NCBI RefSeq assembly: GCF_025148785.1
Contig: NZ_CP102271.1
Span: 2,101,972-2,165,971, forward strand
Source of the DNA: Catenibacterium mitsuokai
GTDB lineage: Bacteria; Bacillota_I; Bacilli_A; Erysipelotrichales; Coprobacillaceae
Direction of reading: 5' to 3'
DNA: 64,000 nucleotides
Shown in pieces: positions 54,487-64,000 of this stretch. The translations under genes and the position numbers were made by a program. The notes under the pieces are model-generated. The model was not told where the DNA came from, made no database searches, and saw nothing but the letters and a program-made list of their open reading frames with translations. The stretch's first letter is position 1. Every line of letters starts with the position of its first letter.

Positions 54487-54750
54487 ATGGCAAACATGAA
54501 ACAGCAGATTAAACGTTATAAAAACGATAATGAAAAAAGATTAGCAAACAACGCAGTAAAGAGCGCTTTAAAGACTTCAATCAAGAAGGTATTAAAGGCT
54601 GTAGAAGAAGGTAACAAGGAAGTTGCTACTAAGGAATTTAACGATTGCACAAGACAGTTAGATTCATCTGTAACTAAGCATATCCATCACAAGAACTATG
54701 CTAGCAGACAGAAAGCAAGACTTCAGAAGAAAATTAACTCAATCGGATAA
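54487..54750 (+). CDS. rpsT: 30S ribosomal protein S20
   Basis: 87 residues, basic, helical: MANMKQQIKRYKNDNEKRLA, NNAVKSALKTSIKKVLKAVE, SVTKHIHHKNYASRQKARLQ. Binds 16S rRNA in the body of the small subunit. Start at MANMKQ because CGAGGTGAGATTATT precedes it; the frame upstream is non-coding. Confidence 0.97.
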   Translation: MANMKQQIKRYKNDNEKRLANNAVKSALKTSIKKVLKAVEEGNKEVATKEFNDCTRQLDSSVTKHIHHKNYASRQKARLQKKINSIG

Positions 54751-54776
54751 TTGATAGAGTTTTCTATATGAAACAT

Positions 54777-54806
54777 AAACATCCAGCATTTTGCTGGATG
54801 TTTTCT
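54777..54806 (+). terminator. Terminator of rpsT
   Basis: ACATCCAGC/GCTGGATGT stem, five-base loop, TTTTCTT. Confidence 0.85.
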
Positions 54807-54863
54807 TATACCTTGCATTTAGGGTGTAAGTTTCTTAAAATATAAAGTGCGAGGTATAGAAAT

Positions 54864-55931
54864 ATGTTAAGAGAAGAAACAAGAAGTGTACAGGTAGGCA
54901 ATTTAACTATCGGTGGTAATAATCATGTAGTGATTCAGTCTATGTGTAATACAAAGACTAAGGATGTAGAAGCAACTATTAAACAGATCAATGCATTACA
55001 ACAGGCAGGCTGTGAACTTGTAAGAGTGGCTGTATTTGATAAAGAAGATGCTTATGCAATTAAAGAGATTAAGAAAGGGATTCATATTCCTTTAGTGGCT
55101 GATATTCATTTTGATTATAAGCTCGCTCTTATTGCCATAGAATCTGGTATCGATAAGGTACGTATTAATCCTGGTAATATTGGTTCTATCGAAAAGGTAA
55201 AAGCAGTTGTAGATGCATGTAAAAAAAAGCATATCCCTATTAGAATTGGGGTTAATGGTGGCTCTTTAGAAAAAGATATTCTAGAGAAATATGGAGAACC
55301 TACACCTGAAGGTATGGTTGAATCCGCAATGAAGCATGTAAAAATTCTAGAGGATCTAGATTTCCATGATATCGTTATTTCATTAAAGTCTTCTAATACA
55401 ATGTTGACTATTAAAGCATATGAATTAGCATCTAAAACATTCCCTTACCCTTTGCATGTAGGTGTCACTGAAGCAGGTACAGCCTTAGGAGGCACTATTA
55501 AGTCTTCTTTAGGTATTGGTACATTATTATATGAAGGTATTGGAAATACTATTAGAGTATCTTTAAGTGATGATCCTGTAGAAGAAATCAAGGTTGCTAA
55601 GATTCTATTAAAGGAATTAGGTTTATTAAAGGGTGTCCCTACTCTTGTATCATGTCCTACTTGCGGTCGTATTCAGTATGATTTGATTCCTATCGCTAAA
55701 GAGATGGAAGATTTCTTAAAGGATATTCATCTCGATATTACAGTCGCAATCATGGGTTGTGCAGTAAATGGTCCAGGGGAAGCACGTCATGCAGATATTG
55801 GTATTGCAGGTGGTGTTGGTGAAGGTCTTCTTATTAAGCATGGAGAGATTGTAAAACGTGTTAAACAGGAAGATATGGTTCAGACACTTAAAGATGAGAT
55901 TTTAAAGATGGTTGAAGAAAAAAGCGAGTAA
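54864..55931 (+). CDS. ispG: 4-hydroxy-3-methylbut-2-enyl diphosphate synthase
   Basis: 355 residues. TIM barrel plus iron-sulfur domain with [19 protein letters not shown] (three Cys and Glu ligands). Next-to-last step of the MEP isoprenoid pathway; ispH at 60146 does the last. GCGAGGTATAGAAAT precedes ATG. Single gene with terminator. Confidence 0.97.
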   Translation: MLREETRSVQVGNLTIGGNNHVVIQSMCNTKTKDVEATIKQINALQQAGCELVRVAVFDKEDAYAIKEIKKGIHIPLVADIHFDYKLALIAIESGIDKVRINPGNIGSIEKVKAVVDACKKKHIPIRIGVNGGSLEKDILEKYGEPTPEGMVESAMKHVKILEDLDFHDIVISLKSSNTMLTIKAYELASKTFPYPLHVGVTEAGTALGGTIKSSLGIGTLLYEGIGNTIRVSLSDDPVEEIKVAKILLKELGLLKGVPTLVSCPTCGRIQYDLIPIAKEMEDFLKDIHLDITVAIMGCAVNGPGEARHADIGIAGGVGEGLLIKHGEIVKRVKQEDMVQTLKDEILKMVEEKSE

Positions 55932-55951
55932 TTCATAAACTCGCTTTTTTA
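55921..55951 (+). terminator. Terminator of ispG
   Basis: AAAGCGAGT/ACTCGCTTT stem overlapping the stop, nine-base loop, T6. Confidence 0.85.
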
Positions 55952-55962
55952 CGTTAGATTTT

Positions 55963-57216
55963 CTATTTTATTATATATTTTGTAGATCTACCTTTTCCTT
56001 GAATCAGTATAACTCCCTTTTTCTCTAATATTTTTAATAGAGAAGATACTTTTGATTTACCAAAAGGTGTACTTGGTACTATTTCACTAATAGATTTTAG
56101 GACTGTTTTACTTAATGCTTTTAAAATAAGATGCTCATCATCTGTCAAATCAGAAATATCTTCAAAAACAGGCAATTCAATCTTTATAGCATTTTCTGAT
56201 ACTTCAAAACGAGGTTTCACAAAACTACTTTCATATAATTGTTTGATTCGTGTAATACCTGTCCCAAATATTTCTACAAAGCCTAATCGATAGAATACAT
56301 TCGCAAGATTTCTATTTCTTAAAACAGATATTTTACCATTCAAATACTCTTCTTCAGAAATCCCCGAAGGCAATCCACCTGGAGACACTATATCGATATG
56401 ATTATCAAACATAGATATTCTAATATGAGAATTCACATCCCACACCCTGTGAATAAGAGCATTCGCAATAGCTTCTCTAAAAGCTGCTTCTGGTATCTTT
56501 TCTACATTCTTTCTTTCAGGTCCTTCTATCACTTCATATCTATAATAATCTCTAAATACCTCAAGTGTTTTCTTATAGACTTCTAGAATAGACATATGAT
56601 CAAATGTAATTCTTTTCTGAATAACACTGATATTTTCTCCAAATTTTATAATATCAACTCCAGGGAAATCATTATTATCTGCTAGTAAACCAGCCGCATT
56701 ATTATAACCATTATTATTATCATAGAGATTAAGAGTTTTTAATGTGTCTAAAGTAAACGAATTGATTTGAATAGATTTTTCTAATTGTTCTTCAAGAAAA
56801 TGAAAAGTAAGATTTTGGTCTTTACATGGTAATTCCTCAAAGCTAATATTTTTACCTTCTAATACAAGTCTTGAGAACTCTAATGTATCTACTTCTATAG
56901 TCGCAGAATCATTACGCTTGTATGCTTTTGATTTATATAAATATGGTTTCTGTAATCCACTTTTCACAATAAGTTTTATGGTCTTGTTTACTTCATTTGG
57001 TTCAAGTACATAATCTGGTTGTGGAGAAATAGTATCATTGATTTTGTTTTCAATATCTAAACATGATTTGATTAGATCTGATAAACCTTTAATATTGCCA
57101 TCATCGTCAACTCCAAACAAGATTGTTCCACCATCATAGTTAGAAAAAGCACTGACTGTTTTCAAGAAAGTACTTGTGATTGTTTCTTTGAACTCTAAAT
57201 TTCTTGTTTCACGCAT
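55963..57216 (-). CDS. AlbA_2 (Schlafen-like) ATP-binding regulator
   Basis: 417 residues. AlbA_2 domain at the N-terminus (NLEFKETITSTFLKTVSAFS, NYDGGTILFGVDDDGNIKGL), HATPase_c_4-like middle (PEAAFREAIANALIHRVWD, VSPGGLPSGISEEEYLNGK, FVEIFGTGITRIKQLYES) and a C-terminal winged helix (VPSTPFGKSKVSSLLKILEK). Family usually annotated as transcriptional regulator or helicase-related; function unproven. It starts right beside the repeat field at 57261-57760, a possible set of binding sites. Confidence 0.88.
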   Translation of the reverse strand: MRETRNLEFKETITSTFLKTVSAFSNYDGGTILFGVDDDGNIKGLSDLIKSCLDIENKINDTISPQPDYVLEPNEVNKTIKLIVKSGLQKPYLYKSKAYKRNDSATIEVDTLEFSRLVLEGKNISFEELPCKDQNLTFHFLEEQLEKSIQINSFTLDTLKTLNLYDNNNGYNNAAGLLADNNDFPGVDIIKFGENISVIQKRITFDHMSILEVYKKTLEVFRDYYRYEVIEGPERKNVEKIPEAAFREAIANALIHRVWDVNSHIRISMFDNHIDIVSPGGLPSGISEEEYLNGKISVLRNRNLANVFYRLGFVEIFGTGITRIKQLYESSFVKPRFEVSENAIKIELPVFEDISDLTDDEHLILKALSKTVLKSISEIVPSTPFGKSKVSSLLKILEKKGVILIQGKGRSTKYIIK

Positions 57217-57260
57217 ATTACTATCTCCTTTCCTATCCTACTACTTTAAGTATAATTAAA

Positions 57261-57760
57261 AATGAGCGTAAATTCAATCGAAAACTTTTTCGTCCAAATT
57301 ATTTCAATCGTAAATCAGAAAAAACACCCTTTTTATATGATTTTCGAGCGAATAATACACTTAATTATACGAATATCAATCTCAGAATACATTCCATTTC
57401 TCATAAATAAAATTAAAAATGAACGTAATTTCAATCGATTCAATTTTCGTTCATGCTTTAAAACATAATCAAAATTATAAAGTATATAACAGTATTTTTT
57501 ATAACATCAAACACTCACTAGATACATATATAGAGCTTATTCAAGCAAAAATACGCGTAAAAACAATCGAAAATTCAATCGAAAACTTTTTCGTCCGCGC
57601 TATTTTCAATCGTAAATTTTAAAACACCCTCTTTGTGGGATTTTCGTCCAAATTAATAACTTACTCGTTACATGACAAGGTAATAATATAGCTGAATAAT
57701 TCAACAATACACATCAAAGACAATCATAAATTCAATCGAAAAGTTTTACGTCCAAATTAT
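57261..57760. repeat. Field of degenerate TTTTCGTCC repeats
   Basis: No gene in 588 bases. TTCAATCGAAAACTTTTTCG recurs at 57273 and 57574, with variants at 57431 and 57731. Around the first two, an ~80-base unit is duplicated 301 bases apart, including CAATCGTAAAT, ACACCCT and GATTTTCG. TTTTCGtcC occurs six times (57287, 57341, 57444, 57588, 57641, 57745 region). The 57421-57452 copy is an imperfect palindrome centred on ATCGAT. No spacer regularity as in CRISPR. Origin unknown. Confidence 0.7.
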
Positions 57761-57775
57761 GTACTTATTGAACAT

Positions 57776-57809
57776 AAAAAAAATAAGCAACCAATTACGG
57801 CTGCTTATT
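57776..57809 (-). terminator. Terminator of nfo
   Basis: AATAAGCA/TGCTTATT stem with inner CC/GG pairs and T8 on the minus strand. Confidence 0.8.
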
Positions 57810-58677
57810 CAAACATTTCTTTTAAACCTGGGTTGAATTCATGCTTTTTCAACATTTCAATCTCTTCTTTATAAGGTGCATTCTTTTCAATATAAGGTGT
57901 TTCTAGAATCTTAGGAACATCCTTTAAGCGTTCATTAGATACAATAGAGTCTAATGTATCAAAACCGATTGTCCCAAAACCAATATTCTCATGTCTATCT
58001 TTATGAGAACCTTGTGGATTCTTAGAGTCATTGACATGAACAACTAATACCTTATCTAAACCGATTTTTTCATCGACTTCATCAAGAATTGCATCAAAAT
58101 CAGAAATATCATAACCTGCATCATTTAAATGACAAGTATCTAAACATAAACCTAATAATTCAGGATAATCACAATGATCAATAATATAAGCTAACTGATC
58201 AAATGTTCTACCTAGTTCAGTGCCTTTACCAGCCATTGTTTCTAAGGCAATATGTACCTTCTGGTCTGGTTTCATTGCTTCATTTAAGCCAGATACAATG
58301 GCATCTAATCCTGCTTCATCCCCTGCTTTAACATGAGCACCTGGATGAAGAACAAGTCTTGTAGCACCAATTTCGTCACATCTTTCAATTTCCTGACGTA
58401 AGAATGATACGGCAAGTTCTCTTGTTTCAGGCTTGATTGTATTTCCTAAATTAATAATATAAGGGGCATGAACAACAACTTTGTCCATATCTATTCCCTT
58501 TTCTTTCATTAATTCTTTGGCTTCTTCTACACGTAATTCAGAAACAGGTTTACGTCTCGTATTCTGAGGCGCACCTGTATAAAACATGAATGTATTGGCA
58601 TTATAACTTAATGCTTCTTTTACACTTCCTAGAAGCATTTCCTTACCACCCATTGAGACATGTGAACCTATAATCAC
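57805..58677 (-). CDS. nfo: Endonuclease IV
   Basis: 290 residues, TIM barrel with three zinc ions. [87 protein letters not shown]. Cuts at abasic sites. GTG start (58677) overlaps the helicase stop as GTGA; GGGAG lies eight bases upstream. Confidence 0.97.
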   Translation of the reverse strand: MIIGSHVSMGGKEMLLGSVKEALSYNANTFMFYTGAPQNTRRKPVSELRVEEAKELMKEKGIDMDKVVVHAPYIINLGNTIKPETRELAVSFLRQEIERCDEIGATRLVLHPGAHVKAGDEAGLDAIVSGLNEAMKPDQKVHIALETMAGKGTELGRTFDQLAYIIDHCDYPELLGLCLDTCHLNDAGYDISDFDAILDEVDEKIGLDKVLVVHVNDSKNPQGSHKDRHENIGFGTIGFDTLDSIVSNERLKDVPKILETPYIEKNAPYKEEIEMLKKHEFNPGLKEMFE

Positions 58678-60047
58678 TGCATGTTCTCCCTTTCACGTTT
58701 TTCTCTCTGTGCCTGTTTCGCACGTTCTTTTTTCTGTCTCTGAATATCTTTACGAATAATATCTCTTTTCTTTTTCTGGTAAATAGCCTGAATTTCTCTT
58801 TTTCTCTTCTTCTTATAACCAGGTTTAACCTTCTTAGGTCTCTTAATAATACGCTGAATTTCTTTTTCTAATTCAGACTGTGGCGCATTTCTATTCTTAC
58901 GCTTATTACGTGCCTTGGCATCCGTTAATACACCATTACGGATTTCTTTTACTTCAAAGTGAATACCCTTCTTTTCAAGTGATTCAACCATCTGCTGATT
59001 AGATGAATCATACATAGAGTAACATTCACCCTTATACTTACCACGACCACATCTACCAGATCTATGAATATAGAAGTCTCTTTCTGTTGGGAATTCCATA
59101 TTAATAACATGAGATACACCATCAATATCAATACCTCTAGCCGCAATATCTGTAGCTACAATGTACTGATATTCATTATTGTTGATACGTCTCATCATCT
59201 GTTTACGTTCACGTGGTTCTAAGTCACCATGAATTTCACCGACACGATAACCATCACTTCTTAACTGATCAGATAGCTTAGTGGCCTCTGTTCTCTTATT
59301 ACAGAAGATTAAGCAGATATATGGATCGATGATATCCATGATATTCTTTAATACTGTATAACGGTCATGATGCTTTGTATGAATTAAGTAATGTTTTGTA
59401 TTGTCTGTTGTTTTCTTATGGGCATCAATCTGTACTAATTCTGGCGCATTCATATATTTTCTTAAGAATGGCCATAAATGTTCAGGAATAGTAGCTGAGA
59501 ATACAAGCATCTGTAAATCTTCTCTCATCTTAGATAAGACTGCATCTAAATCTTCAAGATAACCATATTCTAAAGTCATATCGGCTTCATCCACTACAAA
59601 TGTAGTAGCTGTAGTGATAATTAAAGCCTGTTCATTTAAAGATAAGTCTTTAATACGTCCTGGTGTACCAATAACGATATGTGGCTGTGTAGAAAGCTTA
59701 TTAATAGCCTTCTGCTTATCAGAACCACCAATCACTAGTGAGATTCTTAAATCAGGGTTTTCTTTCTTAAATTCCTTTGCGTTTTCATAGATCTGATGTG
59801 CAAGTTCTCTTGTAGGAGTTGTAATAACAGCCTGTACATAATCTGCATTTGTATCAATACGATCAATAATAGGAATTAAGAATGAATGAGTTTTACCAGT
59901 ACCTGTCTGTGAGATACCAATAATATCTTTATTCTTATAAACAAGGGGGATCACCTTATCCTGTATAGGTGTTGGTGATGTGAAATGTATGTTGTTTAAA
60001 GTCTTTTTTACATAATCATTAAATTGAAATTTGTCAAATAAATCCAT
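58674..60047 (-). CDS. cshB: DEAD-box RNA helicase (CshB-like)
   Basis: 457 residues. Q motif [13 protein letters not shown], Walker [41 protein letters not shown], then [23 protein letters not shown] and [10 protein letters not shown]. The last 80 residues are strongly basic, as in cold-shock helicases that bind rRNA. Coupled to nfo, as cshB-nfo (yqfR-yqfS) in B. subtilis. Confidence 0.93.
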   Translation of the reverse strand: MDLFDKFQFNDYVKKTLNNIHFTSPTPIQDKVIPLVYKNKDIIGISQTGTGKTHSFLIPIIDRIDTNADYVQAVITTPTRELAHQIYENAKEFKKENPDLRISLVIGGSDKQKAINKLSTQPHIVIGTPGRIKDLSLNEQALIITTATTFVVDEADMTLEYGYLEDLDAVLSKMREDLQMLVFSATIPEHLWPFLRKYMNAPELVQIDAHKKTTDNTKHYLIHTKHHDRYTVLKNIMDIIDPYICLIFCNKRTEATKLSDQLRSDGYRVGEIHGDLEPRERKQMMRRINNNEYQYIVATDIAARGIDIDGVSHVINMEFPTERDFYIHRSGRCGRGKYKGECYSMYDSSNQQMVESLEKKGIHFEVKEIRNGVLTDAKARNKRKNRNAPQSELEKEIQRIIKRPKKVKPGYKKKRKREIQAIYQKKKRDIIRKDIQRQKKERAKQAQREKRERENMQ

Positions 60048-60145
60048 TATAATTCGCCTCCTTTAGCGTCTATTATCATACCATGATTTTAAAAAAAAAC
60101 AAATCTAATCTCACTTATGTTAGAATTGTTTTTGAGGTGAAGAAT

Positions 60146-61057
60146 ATGAAGGTTACAGGAATTGTCCCTAGAGGATATTGTAAGGGTGTTATACGTGCCA
60201 TTAATATAGTAAAAGAGACAATAGAACAGCCAGGTCCTATTACAGTACTTGGTATGATTGTACATAATCAGTTTATTGTGGATGCATTAAAGAAGCGTGG
60301 TGCTATCACAATTGAGGATGCAAGTAAGACTAGAATGGAACTTCTTGATGAAATCAATGAAGGAACAGTTATTATTACAGCACATGGTGCAGGAGATTGT
60401 GTCATTGAGAAGGCAAAGAGTAAAGGACTCAATGTAGTGGATGCAACATGTTTAGATGTTATTAAGACACATACGCTTATTAAGGAACAGTTAAAGCGTG
60501 GTAAGGATGTTTTATATATAGGTAAAAAGAATCATCCTGAAGCTGAAGGTGCATTATTGATTGATCCTGAACATATTCATTTAATTACATCTAAGAAGGA
60601 TTTAGAGACACTCGATAAAGATAAACATTATGTCATGACAAACCAGACAACTATGTCCCTTTATGATGTTTATGATTTATGTGAGTATGCGAAAGAAATA
60701 TTAGATGTAGAGATCATGAAGGAAACTTGTTCAGCTACACAGATTAGACAGGAAGCCATTGCGAAGATGGATGAAGATATTGATCTAGTCATTATTGTAG
60801 GTGATCCTCATTCTAATAATACAAAGAAGCTGGCTTCTATTAGTATGGAGAAAGCACATAAAGATACCAAGATGATTGGAAGTCTTGAAGAGTTAGATTT
60901 ATCATGGCTTAAAGGAAAGAAACATGTAGGAGTAAGTTCTGGAGCTTCTACCCCTACTGTATTGACCAATCAGATTATTGATTTTTTGAAACAGTATGAT
61001 GAAAATAACCCAGATAGTTTTATTAAACCTGAAATACCTTATGAAAAGATGTTATAG
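60146..61057 (+). CDS. ispH: 4-hydroxy-3-methylbut-2-enyl diphosphate reductase
   Basis: 303 residues. Three cluster Cys: GYCKGV (about 12), DATCLDV, ETCSATQIRQEA; also VHNQFIVDALK with His and HPEAEGAL, SGASTPT. Last step of the MEP pathway, making IPP and DMAPP. Start at MKVTGIVPRG after GAGGTGAAGAAT. Divergent from the helicase gene, cotranscribed with the HAD gene eight bases later. Confidence 0.96.
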   Translation: MKVTGIVPRGYCKGVIRAINIVKETIEQPGPITVLGMIVHNQFIVDALKKRGAITIEDASKTRMELLDEINEGTVIITAHGAGDCVIEKAKSKGLNVVDATCLDVIKTHTLIKEQLKRGKDVLYIGKKNHPEAEGALLIDPEHIHLITSKKDLETLDKDKHYVMTNQTTMSLYDVYDLCEYAKEILDVEIMKETCSATQIRQEAIAKMDEDIDLVIIVGDPHSNNTKKLASISMEKAHKDTKMIGSLEELDLSWLKGKKHVGVSSGASTPTVLTNQIIDFLKQYDENNPDSFIKPEIPYEKML

Positions 61058-61065
61058 GAGAGTAT

Positions 61066-61917
61066 ATGCGTAAGAAGATTATATTTTTTGATGTAGATGG
61101 GACTTTAGTTGATGTGAGACCTGTAAAGGAATGTATTCCTGAATCAACTATCCAGGCAGTGCACGAGACGCGTAAAAAAGGAAATTTATGTTACCTTTGT
61201 ACAGGGCGTTCTCTTGCAGAAATCTATCCTTATATTTTAGATGTAGGATTTGATGGCATTATTGGTGCTGGAGGTGGATTTGTACAGATGGGTGATAAGA
61301 TGTTATATCATAAGAAGGTCAGTGATGAAGATGTTCATCGTGTTGTAGACTTCTTTGAAACAAATCATTATGACTATTATTTAGAGTCTAATGGTGGTTT
61401 ATTTGCCTCTAAGAACCTCATTAAAAGATTAGAAAGCATCATCTATGGTGATCTAGAAAATGATCCTGAAGCAAGAAGAAAGAAGGAAGAGGAACCAAGT
61501 CATTTTATTACTGCACTGATTGAAAATGAGAATATGTATAGAAATGATGTGAATAAGATTTGTTTCTTAGAACATGAATCTATTCCATTTGATGAGATTA
61601 GAAAGCAGTTTAGTGATGCATTCCAGGTGATTGAATGTACTGTTCCTGCATTTGGTGATGCATCAGGTGAATTGTCTGTAGCGGGTGTGAATAAGCATAC
61701 TGCCATTGAAGCACTTATTAACCATTTAGGTATTGATCAAAAGGATACATATGCTTATGGTGATGGTATGAATGATGCAGAAATGCTGACATTTGTAGCT
61801 CATGGTGTTGCAGTTGGTAATGCGAAAGAAGGTTTAAAGGCTATTGCTGATGAAGTATGTGATGATATTGCGAATGATGGTATTTATAAAAATATGAAAG
61901 AGCACGGATTAATCTAA
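61066..61917 (+). CDS. Cof-type HAD phosphatase
   Basis: 283 residues. Motif I FFDVDGTLVDVR, LCTGRSLAE, motif IV YAYGDGMNDAEML, C2 cap in the middle (about 80-190). Phosphatase of small phosphorylated metabolites; target not inferable. Related to the gene at 51235. AGGAGAGTAT precedes ATG. Confidence 0.9.
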   Translation: MRKKIIFFDVDGTLVDVRPVKECIPESTIQAVHETRKKGNLCYLCTGRSLAEIYPYILDVGFDGIIGAGGGFVQMGDKMLYHKKVSDEDVHRVVDFFETNHYDYYLESNGGLFASKNLIKRLESIIYGDLENDPEARRKKEEEPSHFITALIENENMYRNDVNKICFLEHESIPFDEIRKQFSDAFQVIECTVPAFGDASGELSVAGVNKHTAIEALINHLGIDQKDTYAYGDGMNDAEMLTFVAHGVAVGNAKEGLKAIADEVCDDIANDGIYKNMKEHGLI

Positions 61918-61935
61918 TGTCCGCGCTCTTTTTTA
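61900..61935. terminator. Terminator between HAD and nudix genes
   Basis: GAGCaCGGA/TCCGcGCTC stem with one mismatch and T6 on the plus side; near the end of the converging nudix gene. Confidence 0.75.
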
Positions 61936-62391
61936 GTATATTTCTTCTTTATATTCTACAAGTTCATCATTCTTATAAGTCACCTTGGCATGGTGATAAT
62001 GATCATCTTCCATCCAGTTTAAGAAATGATAATCTGCTTCCCATTGTGGATAATCAGGAATTAAATCATCATTCACCCATTCAAGAACACCTTCATCACA
62101 TTCTTTTAATGTCCCTTCAAAGTCATGACAAGAATAAACAAACATACCTTCGTCTTCACCATAATAAAGACCTGGGAATGTGACATAACCATGACATCTA
62201 ACTGAATGCACTGTATAACCTGTTTCTTCTAGTATTTCTCTTTTTACACATTCATCAGGTGATTCACCTGGTTCTAATTTACCGCCTACGCCAATCCATT
62301 TACCTTCATTGATATCTTTCTTCTTTTTTATACGATGAAGAAGTAATGTCTGCCCATCTTTCTTTAAATACGCTATTGTAGTCAAAATCAT
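61933..62391 (-). CDS. NUDIX hydrolase (MutT-like)
   Basis: 152 residues with a full Nudix box: GGKLEPGESPDECVKREILE then ETGYTV (about 37-62). YxHRIKKKKDINEGKWIGV and CHDFEGTLKECDEG are of the 8-oxo-dGTP/MutT branch. Sanitises oxidised nucleotides or hydrolyses other NDP derivatives. ATG one base after the nif3 stop; AAGGAGTATTAGG is its ribosome site. Confidence 0.9.
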   Translation of the reverse strand: MILTTIAYLKKDGQTLLLHRIKKKKDINEGKWIGVGGKLEPGESPDECVKREILEETGYTVHSVRCHGYVTFPGLYYGEDEGMFVYSCHDFEGTLKECDEGVLEWVNDDLIPDYPQWEADYHFLNWMEDDHYHHAKVTYKNDELVEYKEEIY

Positions 62392-62392
62392 C

Positions 62393-63136
62393 CTAATACT
62401 CCTTGAAATAGCCTGGAGAAGTCGCTTCTACGATTTCACAGTCTATTTCTTTTTCTAATAATTCTTTTAATTTATGTACCATAATAACTTCTACATGATG
62501 TCCTACATCTACTAAAAGAATATTATAATCTGATGCTTTTAAACCACTATGATATTTCAAATCACCTGTGACATAAGCATCGACCTGTGGAGCGACTTCA
62601 TCTATTAAATCTCCTCCAGAGCCACCACAGATTCCTACTGTAGAGACTTCTTTCACTTTACCTGCATAATTGACTGATGGAATATTAAAAGCTTTCTTTA
62701 CATAGTCTAAGAATTCATACATACCCATTGTATCTGGGAGTACACCCTTCTTGGTAATATTAGATTCATCGGCATCTTCAATATTTAAACATCCTAATGC
62801 TTCCATTAGCCATCTATTCATGGAAATCTTATCTAAAGATGTATGCGCACTATAGACAACAATGTTATGTTTAATCGCTTTTTCAATAAAACGTCCTACA
62901 GGTGTTGTAGTATCTAAAGTCAATGTATTGAATAAGAATGGATGATGGGTAATCAACATCTGACATCCTGCATCAATGGCTTCCTGTAGAGTTTGTAAGT
63001 CTGCATCTAAACCAATCATTATTTTATTCACATCAGTATGAATATTACCCACCTGTAATCCACAATGATCCCAGTCCTCTTGACAGTTTAAAGGATAATG
63101 AGATTCCATGATTTTAATAATCTGTTCTGCTTTCAT
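62393..63136 (-). CDS. Nif3-like dinuclear metal centre protein
   Basis: 247 residues. WDHCGLQVGN, LITHHPFLF, VYSAHTSLDK, GGSGGDLIDEV, YVTGDLKYHSGL and DVGHHVEVIMV give the metal-binding His/Asp/Glu set. Forms hexamers; equivalent to B. subtilis YqfO, a conserved partner of TrmK, but lacks the large middle insertion of that protein. GTP cyclohydrolase I type 2 annotation in databases is not supported here. Start at MKAEQIIK after AAGGTGATATTT. Confidence 0.92.
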   Translation of the reverse strand: MKAEQIIKIMESHYPLNCQEDWDHCGLQVGNIHTDVNKIMIGLDADLQTLQEAIDAGCQMLITHHPFLFNTLTLDTTTPVGRFIEKAIKHNIVVYSAHTSLDKISMNRWLMEALGCLNIEDADESNITKKGVLPDTMGMYEFLDYVKKAFNIPSVNYAGKVKEVSTVGICGGSGGDLIDEVAPQVDAYVTGDLKYHSGLKASDYNILLVDVGHHVEVIMVHKLKELLEKEIDCEIVEATSPGYFKEY

Positions 63137-63169
63137 AAATATCACCTTCCATTTCAAACATTATAACAC

Positions 63170-63196
63170 AAAAAAGAAGTACCTAGAGTACTTCTT
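63170..63196 (-). terminator. Hairpin behind trmK
   Basis: AAGAAGTAC/GTACTTCTT stem with five-base loop and T6; it overlaps the trmK stop and partially separates trmK from nif3. Confidence 0.75.
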
Positions 63197-63853
63197 CAAT
63201 TAAGGCAATAGAATGTAATACCTTTGCATATTTTTCATGTTCAGTATTTAATGAATCCAATATACGTCTTTGGATCTTTAGTTCTCTTTCCCACTTTTCA
63301 ATAAAGAGAGGATCCTTCTGTTTTCTAAGGACTGGTCCAAAGAGAATATCTTTTTCATCTAATTCCTGATGGCCTTTTTTCACAACCATGATTTCATAAA
63401 TATGATGAGCATCTTTGACTAATGCTTCATCAATAATCTGTAAGTTATGATTCATTAAGTATTCTCTTAATAAATCAATGGCTGTATTGGCCTGTAGAAA
63501 GAGTATTTTATCTTCTACATAGTCAAGATGGGCATCTAATATTTCACTCATCAATAAGCCACCCATACCACAAATAGAGATCATATCTACTTTCTTATCG
63601 ATGATAGGATCTAATCCATTACCAAGTAATGGGATGACTTGATTTTCAAGATGTAAAGACTGAATTGTTTCTTTAGAACTAGAGAGAGGTCCTTCCGCTA
63701 CATCACATGCATAAGCTGATGTGATGATGTTTTCATCAAGTAAAAAACAAGGCAGATAGGCATGATCAGTGCCGATATCTGCCAGGATAGTTCCTTGTTT
63801 ATGTTCTTCAATCATCCAAGCAACTTTGCTTAGACGTTTTGAATGAAGCTTCA

Positions 63854-63854
<1 letters not shown>
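63183..63854 (-). CDS. trmK: tRNA (adenine-22-N1)-methyltransferase
   Basis: 223 residues. SAM motif LADIGTDHAYLPCFLL (about 20-35), ICGMGGLLMSEILD (motif with catalytic region), FLQANTAIDLLREYL. C-terminal coiled-coil domain. Methylates A22 of tRNA Ser/Tyr in Bacillus relatives (YqfN). ATG overlaps the rpoD stop (TAATG). Confidence 0.93.

Positions 63855-64000
<146 letters not shown>

Noticed and set aside
57204-57622. Three overlapping small frames in the repeat field
   Set aside because: Asn/Ile/Lys-rich translations of repeats in shifting frames, no ribosome sites, no conserved start.
57241-57804. CRISPR array in the repeat field
   Set aside because: Repeat units are degenerate, unequal in length and irregularly spaced (about 150 and 300 bases), with no cas gene nearby.

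Overview
The window comes from the chromosome of a low-GC, Gram-positive gut-type Firmicute. Strong GGAGG ribosome sites, AT-rich intergenic DNA, many short hairpin terminators and the content (mgtE, crcB, AEC and MATE transporters, LytTR regulators, Abi_2, IS3/IS110, group II intron) suggest Erysipelotrichia, perhaps a Catenibacterium/Coprobacillaceae relative; the genus is a guess. No rRNA or tRNA gene was recognised.

Layout. 0-10 kb holds housekeeping and transport genes: EamA exporter, eno, a LysR regulator, UlaG-like hydrolase, crcB, TSCPD protein, mgtE, a GalK-like kinase and a CDF metal transporter. 10-18.7 kb is a complete-looking histidine operon on the minus strand (hisZ-G-D-B-H-A-F-IE; hisC absent), then murE and hisJ. 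It is preceded by a candidate His leader peptide with four consecutive His codons and a terminator/antiterminator pair, i.e. classical attenuation. 18.9-22 kb is a mobile patch: an IS3-family element lodged in the loop of the terminator of a Phd/RelE-type toxin-antitoxin pair, plus a decayed IS605 tnpB. 22-28.7 kb carries an aberrant oleate-hydratase homologue with a TetR regulator, an AEC transporter, an aquaporin and gdhA.

28.7-34.5 kb is the most unusual region. A LytTR response regulator and a sensor that lacks a recognisable ATP-binding domain lie between two outward-reading units encoding a secreted protein and a membrane-anchored protein. Both units carry a 48-bp upstream element, 44/48 identical, containing 21-bp-phased direct repeats. 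Behind the secreted protein lie three copies of a small multi-TM protein family (one truncated), split by an IS110 element whose upstream region looks like a bridge RNA. This resembles a regulated secreted-effector/immunity locus, but that role is inferred.

34.5-44.2 kb contains an SDR oxidoreductase, a PEPCK/HPr-kinase-like P-loop protein, signal peptidase I, a MATE pump, a lipoprotein, an Abi_2 (AbiF-like) HEPN protein with a structured downstream RNA, a DUF5131 protein, and a group II intron inserted just behind the terminator of an ABC exporter operon. 44.2-64 kb is mostly core genes: MarR-ABC-ABC, pyrBI, fmt-deoA-HAD-AIM24, rpsT, ispG, an AlbA_2 regulator next to an unexplained 0.5-kb repeat field, nfo-DEAD helicase, ispH, then nudix, nif3, trmK and the 3' end of rpoD. 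The last block matches the sigA neighbourhood of Bacillus in gene content.
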